Part shown: in pieces, positions 1 to 7,639 of the stretch
Layout: each line of letters opens with the position of its first letter
Numbering within the stretch: the stretch's first letter is position 1
Notes under the pieces: generated by a model
The model's database searches: none
Told to the model about the DNA's origin: nothing
What the model saw: the letters and a program-made list of their open reading frames with translations, nothing else
Made by a program: the position numbers and the translations under genes
Origin: UBA7672 sp963738625
Lineage (GTDB): Bacteria > Pseudomonadota > Alphaproteobacteria > Caulobacterales > Hyphomonadaceae
NCBI GenBank assembly: GCA_963738625.1
Contig: CAVTXH010000003.1
Coordinates: forward strand, 372,001 to 436,000
Direction of reading: 5' to 3'
Length of the DNA: 64,000 nt

Positions 1-654
1 CTCATCGGGCGTGTGGTCGATCAAGCCGACGTGCTGCCCACACAGGTTGAGACCCAACTGTCCGCAAAACTGGAAGGCCTGGAGGCAAGCACGTCACGGC
101 AGCTGGTGATTGTGACCGTCTCGTCGCTCCAGGGCTATGAGATCGAGGATTACGGGTATCAGCTTGGCCGAGCCTGGGGGATCGGCGAGGCGCGAAAAGA
201 CACCGGCATTCTTTTTCTCGTAGCCCCAAACGAGCAGCGAGTTCGGATCGAAGTTGGCTATGGCCTTGAGCCCATCCTCACCGACGCACTTTCGAACGCC
301 ATCCTTCAAGGCGAAGTTCTTCCCCGGTTCCGGGATGGAGAGATTTCCGATGGGATCGTCGCTGGGGCGGATGCCCTGATCCAGCACCTGTCGCTCCCCC
401 CGGACCAAGCCAAGGCTCGGGTTGCCGAATTGGCATCCGGCGAAGCCAAGACGGATTTGTTCTCACTCTTCATGCTCGGGCTTGTCGTCTTTTGGATTGT
501 GACCGGACTGATTGGAGCAATTACCGGTCGGAGAACCGATATCTGGTTCTGGCCGCTGTTCTTCCTGATGCGTGGCGGCGGACGCGGTGCAAGAGATGCG
601 TTTCATGGCCGCGGCGGATCGTTTGGGGGCGGCGGCGCCTCCGGGAGGTGGTGA
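1..654 (+). CDS. TPM-domain (YgcG-like) membrane protein, 5' end outside window
   Basis: The frame is open from the first base and the protein lacks its N-terminus, which in this family carries a signal peptide; the visible part begins at the conserved start of the TPM domain (GR-VVDQADVLP). The TPM domain covers about residues 1-125, followed by a membrane segment (LFMLGLVVFWIVTGLIGAI, near residue 160), a second short hydrophobic stretch and a glycine-rich tail ending GGSFGGGGASGRW, as is usual for YgcG-like proteins. These proteins are thought to be exposed to the periplasm and anchored by the C-terminal segment; their biochemical role is poorly known. The stop is followed at once by the start of a second TPM gene, so the two form an operon. 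Family call is firm, function is not. Confidence 0.85.
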   Translation, partial: LIGRVVDQADVLPTQVETQLSAKLEGLEASTSRQLVIVTVSSLQGYEIEDYGYQLGRAWGIGEARKDTGILFLVAPNEQRVRIEVGYGLEPILTDALSNAILQGEVLPRFRDGEISDGIVAGADALIQHLSLPPDQAKARVAELASGEAKTDLFSLFMLGLVVFWIVTGLIGAITGRRTDIWFWPLFFLMRGGGRGARDAFHGRGGSFGGGGASGRW

Positions 655-655
655 G

Positions 656-1348
656 ATGCTGCTGACGGCGAAGGACCATGAGCGCATCCAACAGGCTGTG
701 CAGGAGGCCGAGACCAAAACACGCGGCGAGATCGTCTGTGTCGTGGCGGAGGAGGCCTCCGACTACAGTGAGGTGCCGCTGATTTGGGCTGCCGCCATTG
801 CCTTGGCGGCCCCATCCATCCCGCTGACATTCATGTCGATTGTCATCACCGTGCGGCAAGTCTTTCAAGGTTGGGAGGCGACTGAATGGGTGAGCGCGCA
901 GTCCCTGGTCCAGGGGATGGCGTTGCTGGCGGCGATGCAATTCGGCCTGTTCGTTCTGGTGACGGCCCTTGCGTTCATACCGAGCGTTCGCCGCTTCCTG
1001 ACACCGGGGATGCTCAAACGCAGATACGTCAGGCAACGCGCGCTCGAGCAATTCGTCGGAAAGGGCCTCGCTGACACGGCCGAGCGGACAGGGATCCTGC
1101 TCTATGTGTCTCTCAAAGACAGATGCGCGGAGCTGATCGCGGACGCCGGAATCGATGCTAAAGTGGCGCCTCAAACGTGGACGGCGACCATCGACAGGCT
1201 CATAAGCAACATAAGAGCCGGCCGACCGGCGGATGGATTCGTAATGGCAATTCAAGGCTGTGGCCAGTTGCTTGCCGAGCATTTTCCAGCCCGTTCGCCC
1301 AATCCGAACGAGCTTCCGGACAAGCTGACCGAGCTGCAGCGAACCTGA
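656..1348 (+). CDS. TPM-domain membrane protein, partner of the preceding gene
   Basis: A 230-residue protein whose ATG follows the previous stop by one base; GGGAGGTGGTGAG supplies a ribosome-binding site inside the end of the upstream gene. The N-terminus (DHERIQQAVQEAETKTRGEI) and the C-terminal part (TGILLYVSLKDRCAELIADAGI) are two halves of a TPM domain interrupted by two hydrophobic segments (about residues 43-65 and 85-105). This layout is known from TPM proteins encoded next to YgcG-like genes, the pair probably forming one membrane complex. An earlier in-frame ATG at 572 would sit inside the upstream gene and is less likely. Confidence 0.8.
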   Translation: MLLTAKDHERIQQAVQEAETKTRGEIVCVVAEEASDYSEVPLIWAAAIALAAPSIPLTFMSIVITVRQVFQGWEATEWVSAQSLVQGMALLAAMQFGLFVLVTALAFIPSVRRFLTPGMLKRRYVRQRALEQFVGKGLADTAERTGILLYVSLKDRCAELIADAGIDAKVAPQTWTATIDRLISNIRAGRPADGFVMAIQGCGQLLAEHFPARSPNPNELPDKLTELQRT

Positions 1349-1450
1349 CTTCACCGTCCGCTTCGATCGAAGTTCGGGAAGCCGCCACTTATCCTTGCAT
1401 GTCGCAGCTTCCCACTGCCAAAAGCATGTCGTACGCATACGCTTGGTTGA

Positions 1451-3001
1451 ATGGTGGCTATAGCGACCATGAAACGCGGTTACCTTCAGGACAGCGAGCA
1501 GTTCAGCGTCGTCACCGAGACAATGGTCGACGGTCTGATCGTCATCGATTCAACAGGCGTCATCCGATACGTGAACCCCGCCTGCGAGCGGTTGTTCAGG
1601 TACGATGACGGCGTCCTTCTTGGGCGGAACGTGTCCACACTGATGCCGTCGCCGTTCGCTGAAGCACATGACGGTTATCTCGCGCGGCACCGGGAAAAGA
1701 AGGTGAAAGGCATCGTTGGCATTGGTCGAGAGCTGAAGGGCCTCAAATCCGATCGCACGATCTTTCCTATGTATCTGTCAGTAGGCGAGGCAGTCATTTC
1801 TGGAGAGACGCGGTTTATCGGCATCATTTACGACCTCACCGAAAAGAAGCGCGCGGAAGACCTCATTCTTCATCACCAAAAGCTCGACGCCATCGGCCAA
1901 CTATCCGGCGGCATCGCGCATGATTTCAACAATCTGCTCAGCGTCATCGGCGGCAATCTAGAGATTGCCGCGTCACAGGATCAGACGCCACCGGCCCATC
2001 GCGCGCTGGTTCGTGCTCAGGAGGCCGTCGAGCGGGCATCTCGTATTACTCAACGATTGCTCGCCTTCGCCCGCCGCGGGTCGCTATCGAGCGAGCCGAT
2101 CGACATGAATGAAGCGCTGTCTAATTTGTCGGACATGCTGCGGCACTCTCTCGGCGAGACGATCGAGGTCTCGATGCAACTGGAAGCCGAGCCAGCAATC
2201 GTAGATGCCGATATCGACCAGCTGGAGACTGCTGTCCTCAACCTGGCGATCAACTCGAAGGATGCAATGCCTCACGGCGGGCGCATAATTATTGAAACCG
2301 AGAATGCTCGTGTGGTGGAGACTCCACGTACCATCCAGGAGGTTCCGGCTGGCGACTACGTCCGGGTGTCAGTTTCCGACAATGGCGCCGGAATGCCTCC
2401 TGAGATTTGTCAGCGCGCCATAGAGCCGTTCTTTACAACCAAGGACGTGGGCAAGGGGACCGGCCTGGGCCTTTCGATGGTCTACGGGTTTCTCAAGCAG
2501 TTGGGCGGTCACGCTCGAATCTACAGCGAGGCCGGCCGAGGAACGCGGGTCAGCATGTTCTTTCCGCGCTCCAGGCATGCCGCTGAGCATCCTCAGGACA
2601 GAAAGGATGCTGCGCCGCCACGAGGCAACGGAGAGACGATCCTGGTCGTTGAAGACGATGCTGATGTCCGACTTGTCACGGTCTCCCGTCTCGAGAACCT
2701 TGGTTACCGAGTCCGGGTCGCCGCAGACGCCGAGAGTGCGCTTGAAATCGTGCGTACGCATCCGGATATCGATCTGGGGCTCCTCGATGTTGTCATGCCC
2801 GGCGGCATGGATGGGCACGAACTCGCCGACGAGATCGAAAAGATCAAGCCCGGCATGCGGCTGGTGCTGATGTCCGGATATTCGGCGAAAATGGCGACCG
2901 GGCCCGACGACCCCAACGCCCGGCCGTTCTTGTCCAAGCCGGTATCCCTTGCGAGACTAGCAAGGGTGCTTCGCAGAGTGCTCGGCGGGAGCACCGCCTA
3001 G
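1451..3001 (+). CDS. PAS-domain hybrid histidine kinase with C-terminal receiver
   Basis: 516 residues. A PAS domain (about 18-135, VDGLIVIDSTGVIRYVNPACERLF) is followed by a HisKA dimerisation domain with the phospho-acceptor His157 (GGIAHDFNNLL), a HATPase domain with N, G1 and G2 boxes (NLAINSKDAM, DNGAGMPPE, GKGTGLGLSMVYGF) and a receiver domain (about 395-510) with Asp446 in LLDVVMPGG and Lys in FLSKPV. No membrane segment is visible, so it is probably a cytoplasmic sensor. The architecture resembles FixL-like hybrid kinases, but I cannot tell from sequence whether the PAS domain binds haem. It is convergent with, and overlaps by four bases, a response-regulator gene on the other strand, a likely but unproven partner. 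Confidence 0.9.
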   Translation: MVAIATMKRGYLQDSEQFSVVTETMVDGLIVIDSTGVIRYVNPACERLFRYDDGVLLGRNVSTLMPSPFAEAHDGYLARHREKKVKGIVGIGRELKGLKSDRTIFPMYLSVGEAVISGETRFIGIIYDLTEKKRAEDLILHHQKLDAIGQLSGGIAHDFNNLLSVIGGNLEIAASQDQTPPAHRALVRAQEAVERASRITQRLLAFARRGSLSSEPIDMNEALSNLSDMLRHSLGETIEVSMQLEAEPAIVDADIDQLETAVLNLAINSKDAMPHGGRIIIETENARVVETPRTIQEVPAGDYVRVSVSDNGAGMPPEICQRAIEPFFTTKDVGKGTGLGLSMVYGFLKQLGGHARIYSEAGRGTRVSMFFPRSRHAAEHPQDRKDAAPPRGNGETILVVEDDADVRLVTVSRLENLGYRVRVAADAESALEIVRTHPDIDLGLLDVVMPGGMDGHELADEIEKIKPGMRLVLMSGYSAKMATGPDDPNARPFLSKPVSLARLARVLRRVLGGSTA

Positions 3002-3753
3002 CGGTTTTCGCCGGACCAATGGACCTCTGAAGCGAGAACATATCCCTCCCCCCTCACCGTCTGGATCATATTCGTAGTGTCCACATGGTCGTTGAGCTTC
3101 CGTCTGAGACGGCTCAACAGGGCGTCTATGTTTCGGTCATCTCCAGAGCTGTCTCCCCGCCGCATTTGGCTGGCTATCGCGTCTCTGCTGTGGACGCGTC
3201 TTGGTCGCTCCACCAATGCAGCAAGAAGGTTATACTCCTGAGGCGTAAGGTCGATCACGGCGCCAGACTGGTTGATGACCTGTTTTCGTCCGGGCAGCAG
3301 GGTCAGACCGCCGCCAAACCGAGCGGCCCGCTCGCTCCCTACCTTGCACGCTTCTTCTTCAGGCGCCTGCGTCCCGCTGGCCTGCGCGCGACGCAGCAAA
3401 GCACGTACACGGGCGAGCAGTTCCCGCAGCTCGAAGGGCTTCGGCAGGTAGTCGTCCGCGCCCACCTCCAATCCGACAACCTTATCGATGGTTTCGCCCT
3501 TGCCTGAGATGATGATGGGAATCGAGCTTTGTGCGCGGATTTCTGTGACGAAAGCCAAGCCGTCGCCGCCGGGCATCTTTAGGTCCAGCAACATCAAGTC
3601 CGGCTCTTGCCCAAGCTGGCGTCGAGCTTCCGCCACGTTGCCGGCCTTAAGCATTCTGTACCCTTCCAGCTCCAGGAAATCGGCAACGGTCTCGCGAATA
3701 CCTTCGTCATCATCGACAATCAGGATCGCAGCCGGACTCTCCAAATTTGTCAT
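2998..3753 (-). CDS. OmpR-family response regulator
   Basis: 251 residues: receiver domain (1-120; acidic pocket VDDDEG, phospho-acceptor Asp57 in LLDLKMPGGDG, Lys in YLPKPFELREL) and a C-terminal winged-helix DNA-binding domain (about 150-245, IDLTPQEYNLLAALVERPRRVHSR and IQTVRGEGYVL). It is a phosphorylation-dependent transcription factor. The gene ends inside the last bases of the hybrid kinase gene (tail-to-tail overlap), so the two are expressed from opposite strands. An insert between receiver and effector (ASGTQAPEEEACKVGSERAARFGGG) is slightly longer than usual. Targets are unknown. Confidence 0.92.
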   Translation of the reverse strand: MTNLESPAAILIVDDDEGIRETVADFLELEGYRMLKAGNVAEARRQLGQEPDLMLLDLKMPGGDGLAFVTEIRAQSSIPIIISGKGETIDKVVGLEVGADDYLPKPFELRELLARVRALLRRAQASGTQAPEEEACKVGSERAARFGGGLTLLPGRKQVINQSGAVIDLTPQEYNLLAALVERPRRVHSRDAIASQMRRGDSSGDDRNIDALLSRLRRKLNDHVDTTNMIQTVRGEGYVLASEVHWSGENR

Positions 3754-3903
3754 GGCTCCCCATCCTCACCATCCAGTCACCGCTGGAACAAGCTATCGAG
3801 CCTCGTTGACCAAGCCACTCTCCTATTTGGTGCAGCGCTTCAGTGTGTTCGCAGCGCCATTGAGAATACAACGCCGCCAAAGCTCGACGGCAGGACTTCA
3901 AAC

Positions 3904-4065
3904 ATGAGCACCGCGATCACTTCGGCGCCGTTTGAACGGTTCATTTTCTCCCTGCTCTCGATGCGCCGCGACAGTTATGGGGGACATGCCAAGCTAGCTG
4001 CCACCGTCCTCCTTTCTCTGGAGCGACGAACGCGAGCCGCAGACACACTAGCGGGAAATATGTAA
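3904..4065 (+). CDS. Possible small protein (53 aa), unrecognised
   Basis: An open frame of 53 residues in the otherwise empty 465-bp space between the response regulator and the host-attachment-type gene. ATG lies seven bases after AGGA. The product is basic and mixed in composition (MSTAITSAPFERFIFSLLSM...); no family is recognised and no membrane segment is clear. It could be chance. The rest of 3754-4218 shows no other feature I can support. Confidence 0.25.
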   Translation: MSTAITSAPFERFIFSLLSMRRDSYGGHAKLAATVLLSLERRTRAADTLAGNM

Positions 4066-4218
4066 GACGGGTTCCACCACCAGCTCACGCGAGCCTGGCG
4101 GCGCATTGTCTGCAGCCTACTGCAAAAAGCGACAGTCCGCAATTCTACTCAGCCATGTCCGCGTCGCGCTTGCGGCGACGAGGCGCGTGAGGAAAAGGAA
4201 CGTTGATGCTCCAGTACG

Positions 4219-4680
4219 CTAGGACCGGTTGCCCGCAGGTTTGAACGCCCGCAGTTTCCGGACGCGATGATCGAGCTGTTCCTGCGTCTCCTTCGTGAGG
4301 TCCTTGGCCAGCGTTGTCAGCTCGAAGTCCCTCTCCGCCCTTGAAAGAGCCGCGCGCAGACTCCCCAGCGCCTTCGGAGGCGCGCAGAGAACCAGTGACG
4401 TCGCCGGGAATTCCTCCATCAAGGCCACGATCCTACCAGCGACCTCCGCGAGGAATTTCTCCTCATGGGCCTGGTGCGCCGATTGGCGCCGCTCAACCCG
4501 GTGGCGATGATGTCCCATGCTGTCCTGAACGCGCGGCGTGCGGTCGCGCTCTCCCTCAGCCGGCGAGATTTCCATCCGGAGCTGTTTGTGTTCGGCTAGA
4601 TGCTCGCCGGACTCAGGCCAGGTGAAGAACCGTCCGGTCCCGCCGTCTGCAGTCACGACAAGCGTGGTAATGCCAGCCAT
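4219..4680 (-). CDS. Host-attachment (Host_attach, PF10116-like) family protein
   Basis: 153 residues from the ATG at 4680, which has GGAGAG five bases upstream; an extra eight residues are possible in frame but lack this signal. The protein has the conserved pattern of the family of small proteins first described as needed for attachment to plant roots: an N-terminal VVTADGGTGRFF strand, a central basic linker with HRHRVERRQSAHQAHEEKFLAEVAGRI, and a C-terminal LVLCAPPKALGSLR...LTTLAKDLTKET. The fold is related to the eRF1/baeRF superfamily. The biochemical role is unknown. It starts inside the tail of a broken universal-stress-protein gene and may use that gene's promoter. Confidence 0.75.
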   Translation of the reverse strand: MAGITTLVVTADGGTGRFFTWPESGEHLAEHKQLRMEISPAEGERDRTPRVQDSMGHHRHRVERRQSAHQAHEEKFLAEVAGRIVALMEEFPATSLVLCAPPKALGSLRAALSRAERDFELTTLAKDLTKETQEQLDHRVRKLRAFKPAGNRS

Positions 4681-4784
4681 TGGATCTCTCCGTCTAGTGA
4701 GCAAGCAGCAAGCTGTTCCGCCAGGCTGATGACATGCTCATCCGCACGGCCTGTAACGATTGAGAGAACATCCCTGAACCGCAT
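4653..4784 (-). pseudogene. Truncated universal stress protein (N-terminal 43 residues)
   Basis: The reading frame starts MRFRDVLSIVTGRADEHVISLAEQL, clearly homologous to the first 26 residues of the intact universal stress protein at 12358-13197 (MQFRDILAIVTSHARDEHVLAFGEQL), with a GGAG ribosome-binding site at the same distance. Homology then stops and the frame closes within the next gene, overlapping its start by 28 bases. Only about 5% of the tandem-Usp protein remains, so it is a remnant; its leader and probable FixK-like box (4837-4850) survive upstream. Confidence 0.75.
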
Positions 4785-4836
4785 CGGTAGCTCCTGCCTT
4801 GCAATTGTATGGATGCCGTGATGTGCGAGATCGGCC

Positions 4837-4850
4837 GTGATCCAAGTCAA
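4837..4850 (-). promoter_or_regulatory. Degenerate FixK/FNR-like box
   Basis: On the minus strand TTGACTTGGATCAC, one base off TTG[AC]-N6-[TG]CAA. It lies 53 bp before the start of the universal-stress remnant, the same distance as the better boxes in this window, so it probably is the old promoter element. A weak site taken alone. Confidence 0.45.
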
Positions 4851-4981
4851 TCGAGCGCCCAAAACGTAGGCGCCCCGCATCGCGGGGGATGCGGGGCGCT
4901 GCGGCGAAGTCGGAAGAGGCGCTCCCGGACGACGCCGGGCAGATCGTCAGCGTAGCGGGGTCTTGCGATCTGCTCTTGGCT

Positions 4982-5503
4982 CTATTCCACCGCGATCTTG
5001 ATTGGTTGCGCCTTGGCCGAGGCAGGCTTTGGGATCTCTACCTTGAGGATTCCCTTGGCCATCTTCGCCTTGACCTTGGAAGCATCGACGCCCGGAGGCA
5101 GCGCCACGGCACGTTCAAACGATCCGTAGCTGCGCTCGACCAGTCGATAGTTCTTCTTCTTTTCGTCCTTCTCGATCTTCTTCTCGCCGCGGATCGTCAG
5201 CACGCCGTCGGCAACGCCGATTTCGATGTCCTTCTCATCCATTCCCGGGAGCTCTGTCGTAACCTCAACGGCGGTGTCCGTTTCGGTAACTTCCATGCTT
5301 GGCGAGAAGACATTCCCGACGAAGGCGGCTGGCCAAGGCTCCCGGAAAATCGTTGGCCATGCGCTGAAACCGTTGAACCGATCGAACACGCTGTCGATTT
5401 CCTGCTGCAGAGCGTCGAACGGGCTGAAACGCCGCGGAGCCTGCGCAGTCTGCTGCTGGGACAGCCCGGCGGCTTTTGGACGGGTCAGATCCTTGGTGGT
5501 CAT
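4982..5503 (-). CDS. Small heat shock protein, Hsp20/alpha-crystallin family
   Basis: 173 residues from the ATG at 5503, preceded by AGGAGG; longer in-frame starts run through the promoter and are rejected. An N-terminal arm with SPFDALQQEIDSVFDRFNGF is followed by the alpha-crystallin domain (about 65-165: VEVTTELPGMDEKDIEIGVADGVL, YGSFERAVALPPGVDASKVKAKMAKGILKVEIPK) with the A-x-x-x-n-G-v-L motif, and a short tail. It acts as an ATP-independent holdase chaperone in the cytoplasm. Family length is typical. A perfect FixK/FNR-like box 74 bp upstream suggests low-oxygen induction rather than, or in addition to, heat shock control. Confidence 0.95.
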   Translation of the reverse strand: MTTKDLTRPKAAGLSQQQTAQAPRRFSPFDALQQEIDSVFDRFNGFSAWPTIFREPWPAAFVGNVFSPSMEVTETDTAVEVTTELPGMDEKDIEIGVADGVLTIRGEKKIEKDEKKKNYRLVERSYGSFERAVALPPGVDASKVKAKMAKGILKVEIPKPASAKAQPIKIAVE

Positions 5504-5576
5504 GTTCGCCTCCTTGGCATCTATCGATCTATGTGGAGTCCACATGTTTCTTCTATGCATGCGGCATCGATCGGTG

Positions 5577-5590
5577 TTGATCCGCATCAA
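5577..5590. promoter_or_regulatory. FixK/FNR box (perfect palindrome)
   Basis: TTGATCCGCATCAA, identical to the FNR/FixK consensus TTGAT-N4-ATCAA. If bound in class II geometry (centre at -41.5), transcription of hsp20 would start near 5542, leaving a 39-nt leader with its ribosome-binding site. Confidence 0.75.
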
Positions 5591-5683
5591 TATTGGAGCC
5601 GGTCGCAAAAAATCAGATGGGAAAAAGTGGCACGGATGTCTGCGCGCCCTCCAGGCTATTTGTCCGGCGAGCTCGTCAGTTGA

Positions 5684-5881
5684 CTATGCGAGTAGTCGCG
5701 ACATCAACAGTATCGTCGCCCTCGCCCAACATTCCGAGAGATCGCGGCTGAGAATGTGGGCGGCGATGGACGGAGATGATCCGCACCCATCTTCCTGCTG
5801 AAATTCCCTCATCTTGCGGAAGACCGTCTCGAACGTCAGGCCAAGGAACTCGCCAAGGTCGACCCGGCACACGGAGAAGTC
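5684..5881 (-). pseudogene. Crp/Fnr-family regulator, C-terminal helix-turn-helix remnant
   Basis: The frame reads DFSVCRVDLGEFLGLTFETV-FRKMREFQQEDGCG and then SIAAHILSRDLSECWARA. This matches the C-terminal DNA-binding region of Crp/FNR/FixK proteins (the D-I-A-D-y-L-G-L-T-x-E-T-V-S-R pattern and the I-x-I-x-d-r-x-x-L end). No cyclic-nucleotide-like sensor domain lies upstream, and the open frame upstream (to 6031) does not resemble one. I therefore call it a truncated, probably dead gene. It is notable because the window is full of sites for this very family. The flanking stretch 5882-6157 holds nothing else I recognise. Confidence 0.6.
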
Positions 5882-6157
5882 GTCAGCTTTTGTTGCGTGG
5901 ACGGAGCGCCAACCATCGTTAGCAGGGCTTGCGCCGCGCCAGGCTGGCGTCCGATCCATCACGGAAGCTGACCGGCCAGATCCGGATCGCGGAAGCGGAT
6001 TTCCGAAAGCCGGCCCTGGGGGAATCGCCAAAGTCTCGAGAATTGGGGAAACCCGGTAAGGAACGCACTACACGCAGCTTGCGTTCGACATGCCCAGCGC
6101 TTCCTTGGCCGTTAGCGTCAAGAAACCGACGCAGAACAATCGAATTGAGAGCGCCGC

Positions 6158-6709
6158 CTAGCCGATGAGATGCACGGTGGAGGCCTGAACCAAACCGTCT
6201 GTTTCGCTTTCCAGGAAGCGAACCTTGGCGCCCTTGCGCAGCGCATTCGGTGATTTGCCCTTCACAGCATTGCGATGGAAATAGATTTCTCGCCCGTCTG
6301 CGCTTTCGATGAAGCCATATCCATCCTTGTTCAGGCGAATGATCCGTCCTTCTATCGGCGCCTCATGCACCTTTGTTTTTCCTTCCTGGCGCCGATGTCT
6401 GTCCTGAAGGCGCCGCCGCGCGGCGTTGAACGCATCGCGAATAGCGACGTAGGCGTCCTCGTGGGTGTGATCGGACGGCGGGTTGCGATCGATCACGATA
6501 TCGCGGCCGCCTGGCGTGGAAATCTGCAACCGCACATCAAAAAGATCCCCATGCTTTCGACGATGGCTCCGGCCCTTCACCGCGACGCGGCAGGACACGA
6601 TGCGACCATGGAACTTCTCCAACTTCTCCGCTTCCTTATTGATTCTGCGGACAAGGGCATCACTTGATACGAGGCCATTTTCGAAAGTAACTTCCAGTGG
6701 AATCAGCAT
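6158..6709 (-). CDS. HPF/RaiA-type ribosome-binding domain fused to a cold-shock domain
   Basis: 183 residues with a GGAGA ribosome-binding site. Residues 1-105 match the ribosome-hibernation factor fold (LEVTFENGLVSSDALVRRINKEAEKLEKF, then CRVAVKGRSHRRKHGDLFDVRLQIS, and HEDAYVAIRDAFNAARRRLQD). Residues 118-183 are a cold-shock/S1-like nucleic-acid-binding domain (GRIIRLNKDGYGFIESADGREIYFHRNAV), with the RNP1-like GYGFI and RNP2-like IYFHR. Such fusions probably join the 30S subunit and RNA to silence translation in stressed cells. The gene lies 22 bp after the DUF2267 gene and should be co-transcribed from the FixK box at 7223-7236. Confidence 0.85.
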   Translation of the reverse strand: MLIPLEVTFENGLVSSDALVRRINKEAEKLEKFHGRIVSCRVAVKGRSHRRKHGDLFDVRLQISTPGGRDIVIDRNPPSDHTHEDAYVAIRDAFNAARRRLQDRHRRQEGKTKVHEAPIEGRIIRLNKDGYGFIESADGREIYFHRNAVKGKSPNALRKGAKVRFLESETDGLVQASTVHLIG

Positions 6710-6731
6710 TGCGTGTCTCCTGAGACGCCGA

Positions 6732-7172
6732 TCAGTTTGCGCGCGTATGGGCCGGCCAAAAATTGCGCAGCGGGGTCGGAATGTGCTGAATCAACTTGCG
6801 CGCTTCGCCCTCATTCACTCGTTCACACAGGACGGCGATCACGACTTCGAGGGCGGCGCTGGGCTCGCGGGGGAACGACGGCGGCAGAAGAGCGCCGACT
6901 GCCGCGGCAAACTCGTCGGTATTGCGGATATTCGTCGGACCGGCGGACGGCCGCCAGCCTTCCAAAAACAATCCTCGCATCAGCAGGGGAAGCTGAGCGG
7001 AGAGCCCGAGCACGGCATCTATCGGCAATCGGTCGCGCAGCACATGAAGTGCAGCCCGTAGAGCAGCGTAAGCTTGTTGTCGATTACAGGGCCGTAGCCG
7101 GGATTCGATAGCCGCGAGCCATTCATTGGTCTCCTGAATAGTCGTGTCGAAGACAGGAAGCCCGGTGCTCAT
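6732..7172 (-). CDS. DUF2267 protein
   Basis: 146 residues from the ATG at 7172, which has AGGAG at the right distance; the 14-residue extension upstream is rejected. The conserved core is ETNEWLAAIESRL, QAYAALRAALHVLRDRLPIDAVLGLSAQLPLLMRGLFLEGWRP, and a C-terminal four-helix part with LEVVIAVLCERVNEGEARKLIQHIPTPLRNFW. DUF2267 proteins are small helical cytoplasmic proteins of unknown biochemical role, often encoded with universal stress and Hsp20 proteins. It leads a two-gene unit with the HPF-cold-shock fusion and is divergent from the GYD gene, with one FixK-like box between them. Confidence 0.85.
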   Translation of the reverse strand: MSTGLPVFDTTIQETNEWLAAIESRLRPCNRQQAYAALRAALHVLRDRLPIDAVLGLSAQLPLLMRGLFLEGWRPSAGPTNIRNTDEFAAAVGALLPPSFPREPSAALEVVIAVLCERVNEGEARKLIQHIPTPLRNFWPAHTRAN

Positions 7173-7222
7173 ATCGCAACTCCTTACCTGAAGCTTTATC
7201 CGCCGCTCCGACATGCCCGACT

Positions 7223-7236
7223 TTGACCCGCATCAA
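7223..7236. promoter_or_regulatory. FixK/FNR box shared by divergent genes
   Basis: TTGACCCGCATCAA (one base off the perfect palindrome) sits 51 bp before the DUF2267 start on one side and 53 bp before the GYD start on the other. A single dimer could activate both directions; predicted starts at -41.5 geometry give leaders of 16-18 nt. Confidence 0.7.
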
Positions 7237-7288
7237 CGACCAACGCTGGCACAGTGGTTTTCTGGGGGTAACCAACAGGAGCATGCTC

Positions 7289-7615
7289 ATGTCGACCTTC
7301 ATCATGCTGACGCGTCTTTCCCACGAGGGGCTGAAATCGCCGCGCTCGCTGGAAACCCTCGGGAAAGCAGTAAGCCAGCGCATCAAGACGGAATGTCCGG
7401 ATGTCGATTGGATTGAAAGTTATGCCGTGCTCGGCCCAGCTGACTATGTCGATGTCTTTTCGGCGCCGAATATCGAGACGGCCACCAAAGTCGCAACCAT
7501 CGTACGCACCTTCGGCCATGCCACTACCGAGATCTGGGGCGCAATGCCGTGGAAGGAGTTTCTTGGAGTGGTTCGAGACCTGCCGCCCGCGGAATTCTTG
7601 ATGGAAAGCCGGTAG
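7289..7615 (+). CDS. GYD-domain protein
   Basis: 108 residues. ATG at 7289 is chosen because AGGAG lies seven bases upstream; ATG at 7283 would be too close. The sequence has the features of GYD proteins (STFIMLTRLSHEGLKSPRSLETLGKAV at the start, YAVLGPADYVDVFSAPNIETATKVATIVRTFGHATTEIWGAMPW in the middle). These are small ferredoxin-like-fold proteins of unknown function; the name-giving G-Y-D is here G-P-A-D-Y-V-D. Expressed from the divergent FixK-like promoter at 7223-7236. Confidence 0.85.
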   Translation: MSTFIMLTRLSHEGLKSPRSLETLGKAVSQRIKTECPDVDWIESYAVLGPADYVDVFSAPNIETATKVATIVRTFGHATTEIWGAMPWKEFLGVVRDLPPAEFLMESR

Positions 7616-7639
7616 GTCCAAAAAAGGGCGAGCCTAGTG

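Noticed and set aside
1361..1372. CTTCGATCGAAG palindrome before the hybrid kinase
   Set aside because: A perfect 12-mer, but alone, short, and not repeated near other genes; could be chance.
521..1438. Long open frame antisense to the second TPM gene
   Set aside because: It is the mirror of a gene with clear family motifs; its translation is arginine-rich and resembles nothing.
1451..3753. Calling the kinase and regulator FixL/FixJ
   Set aside because: The regulator has an OmpR-type winged helix rather than the LuxR-type domain of FixJ, and haem binding by the PAS domain cannot be seen.
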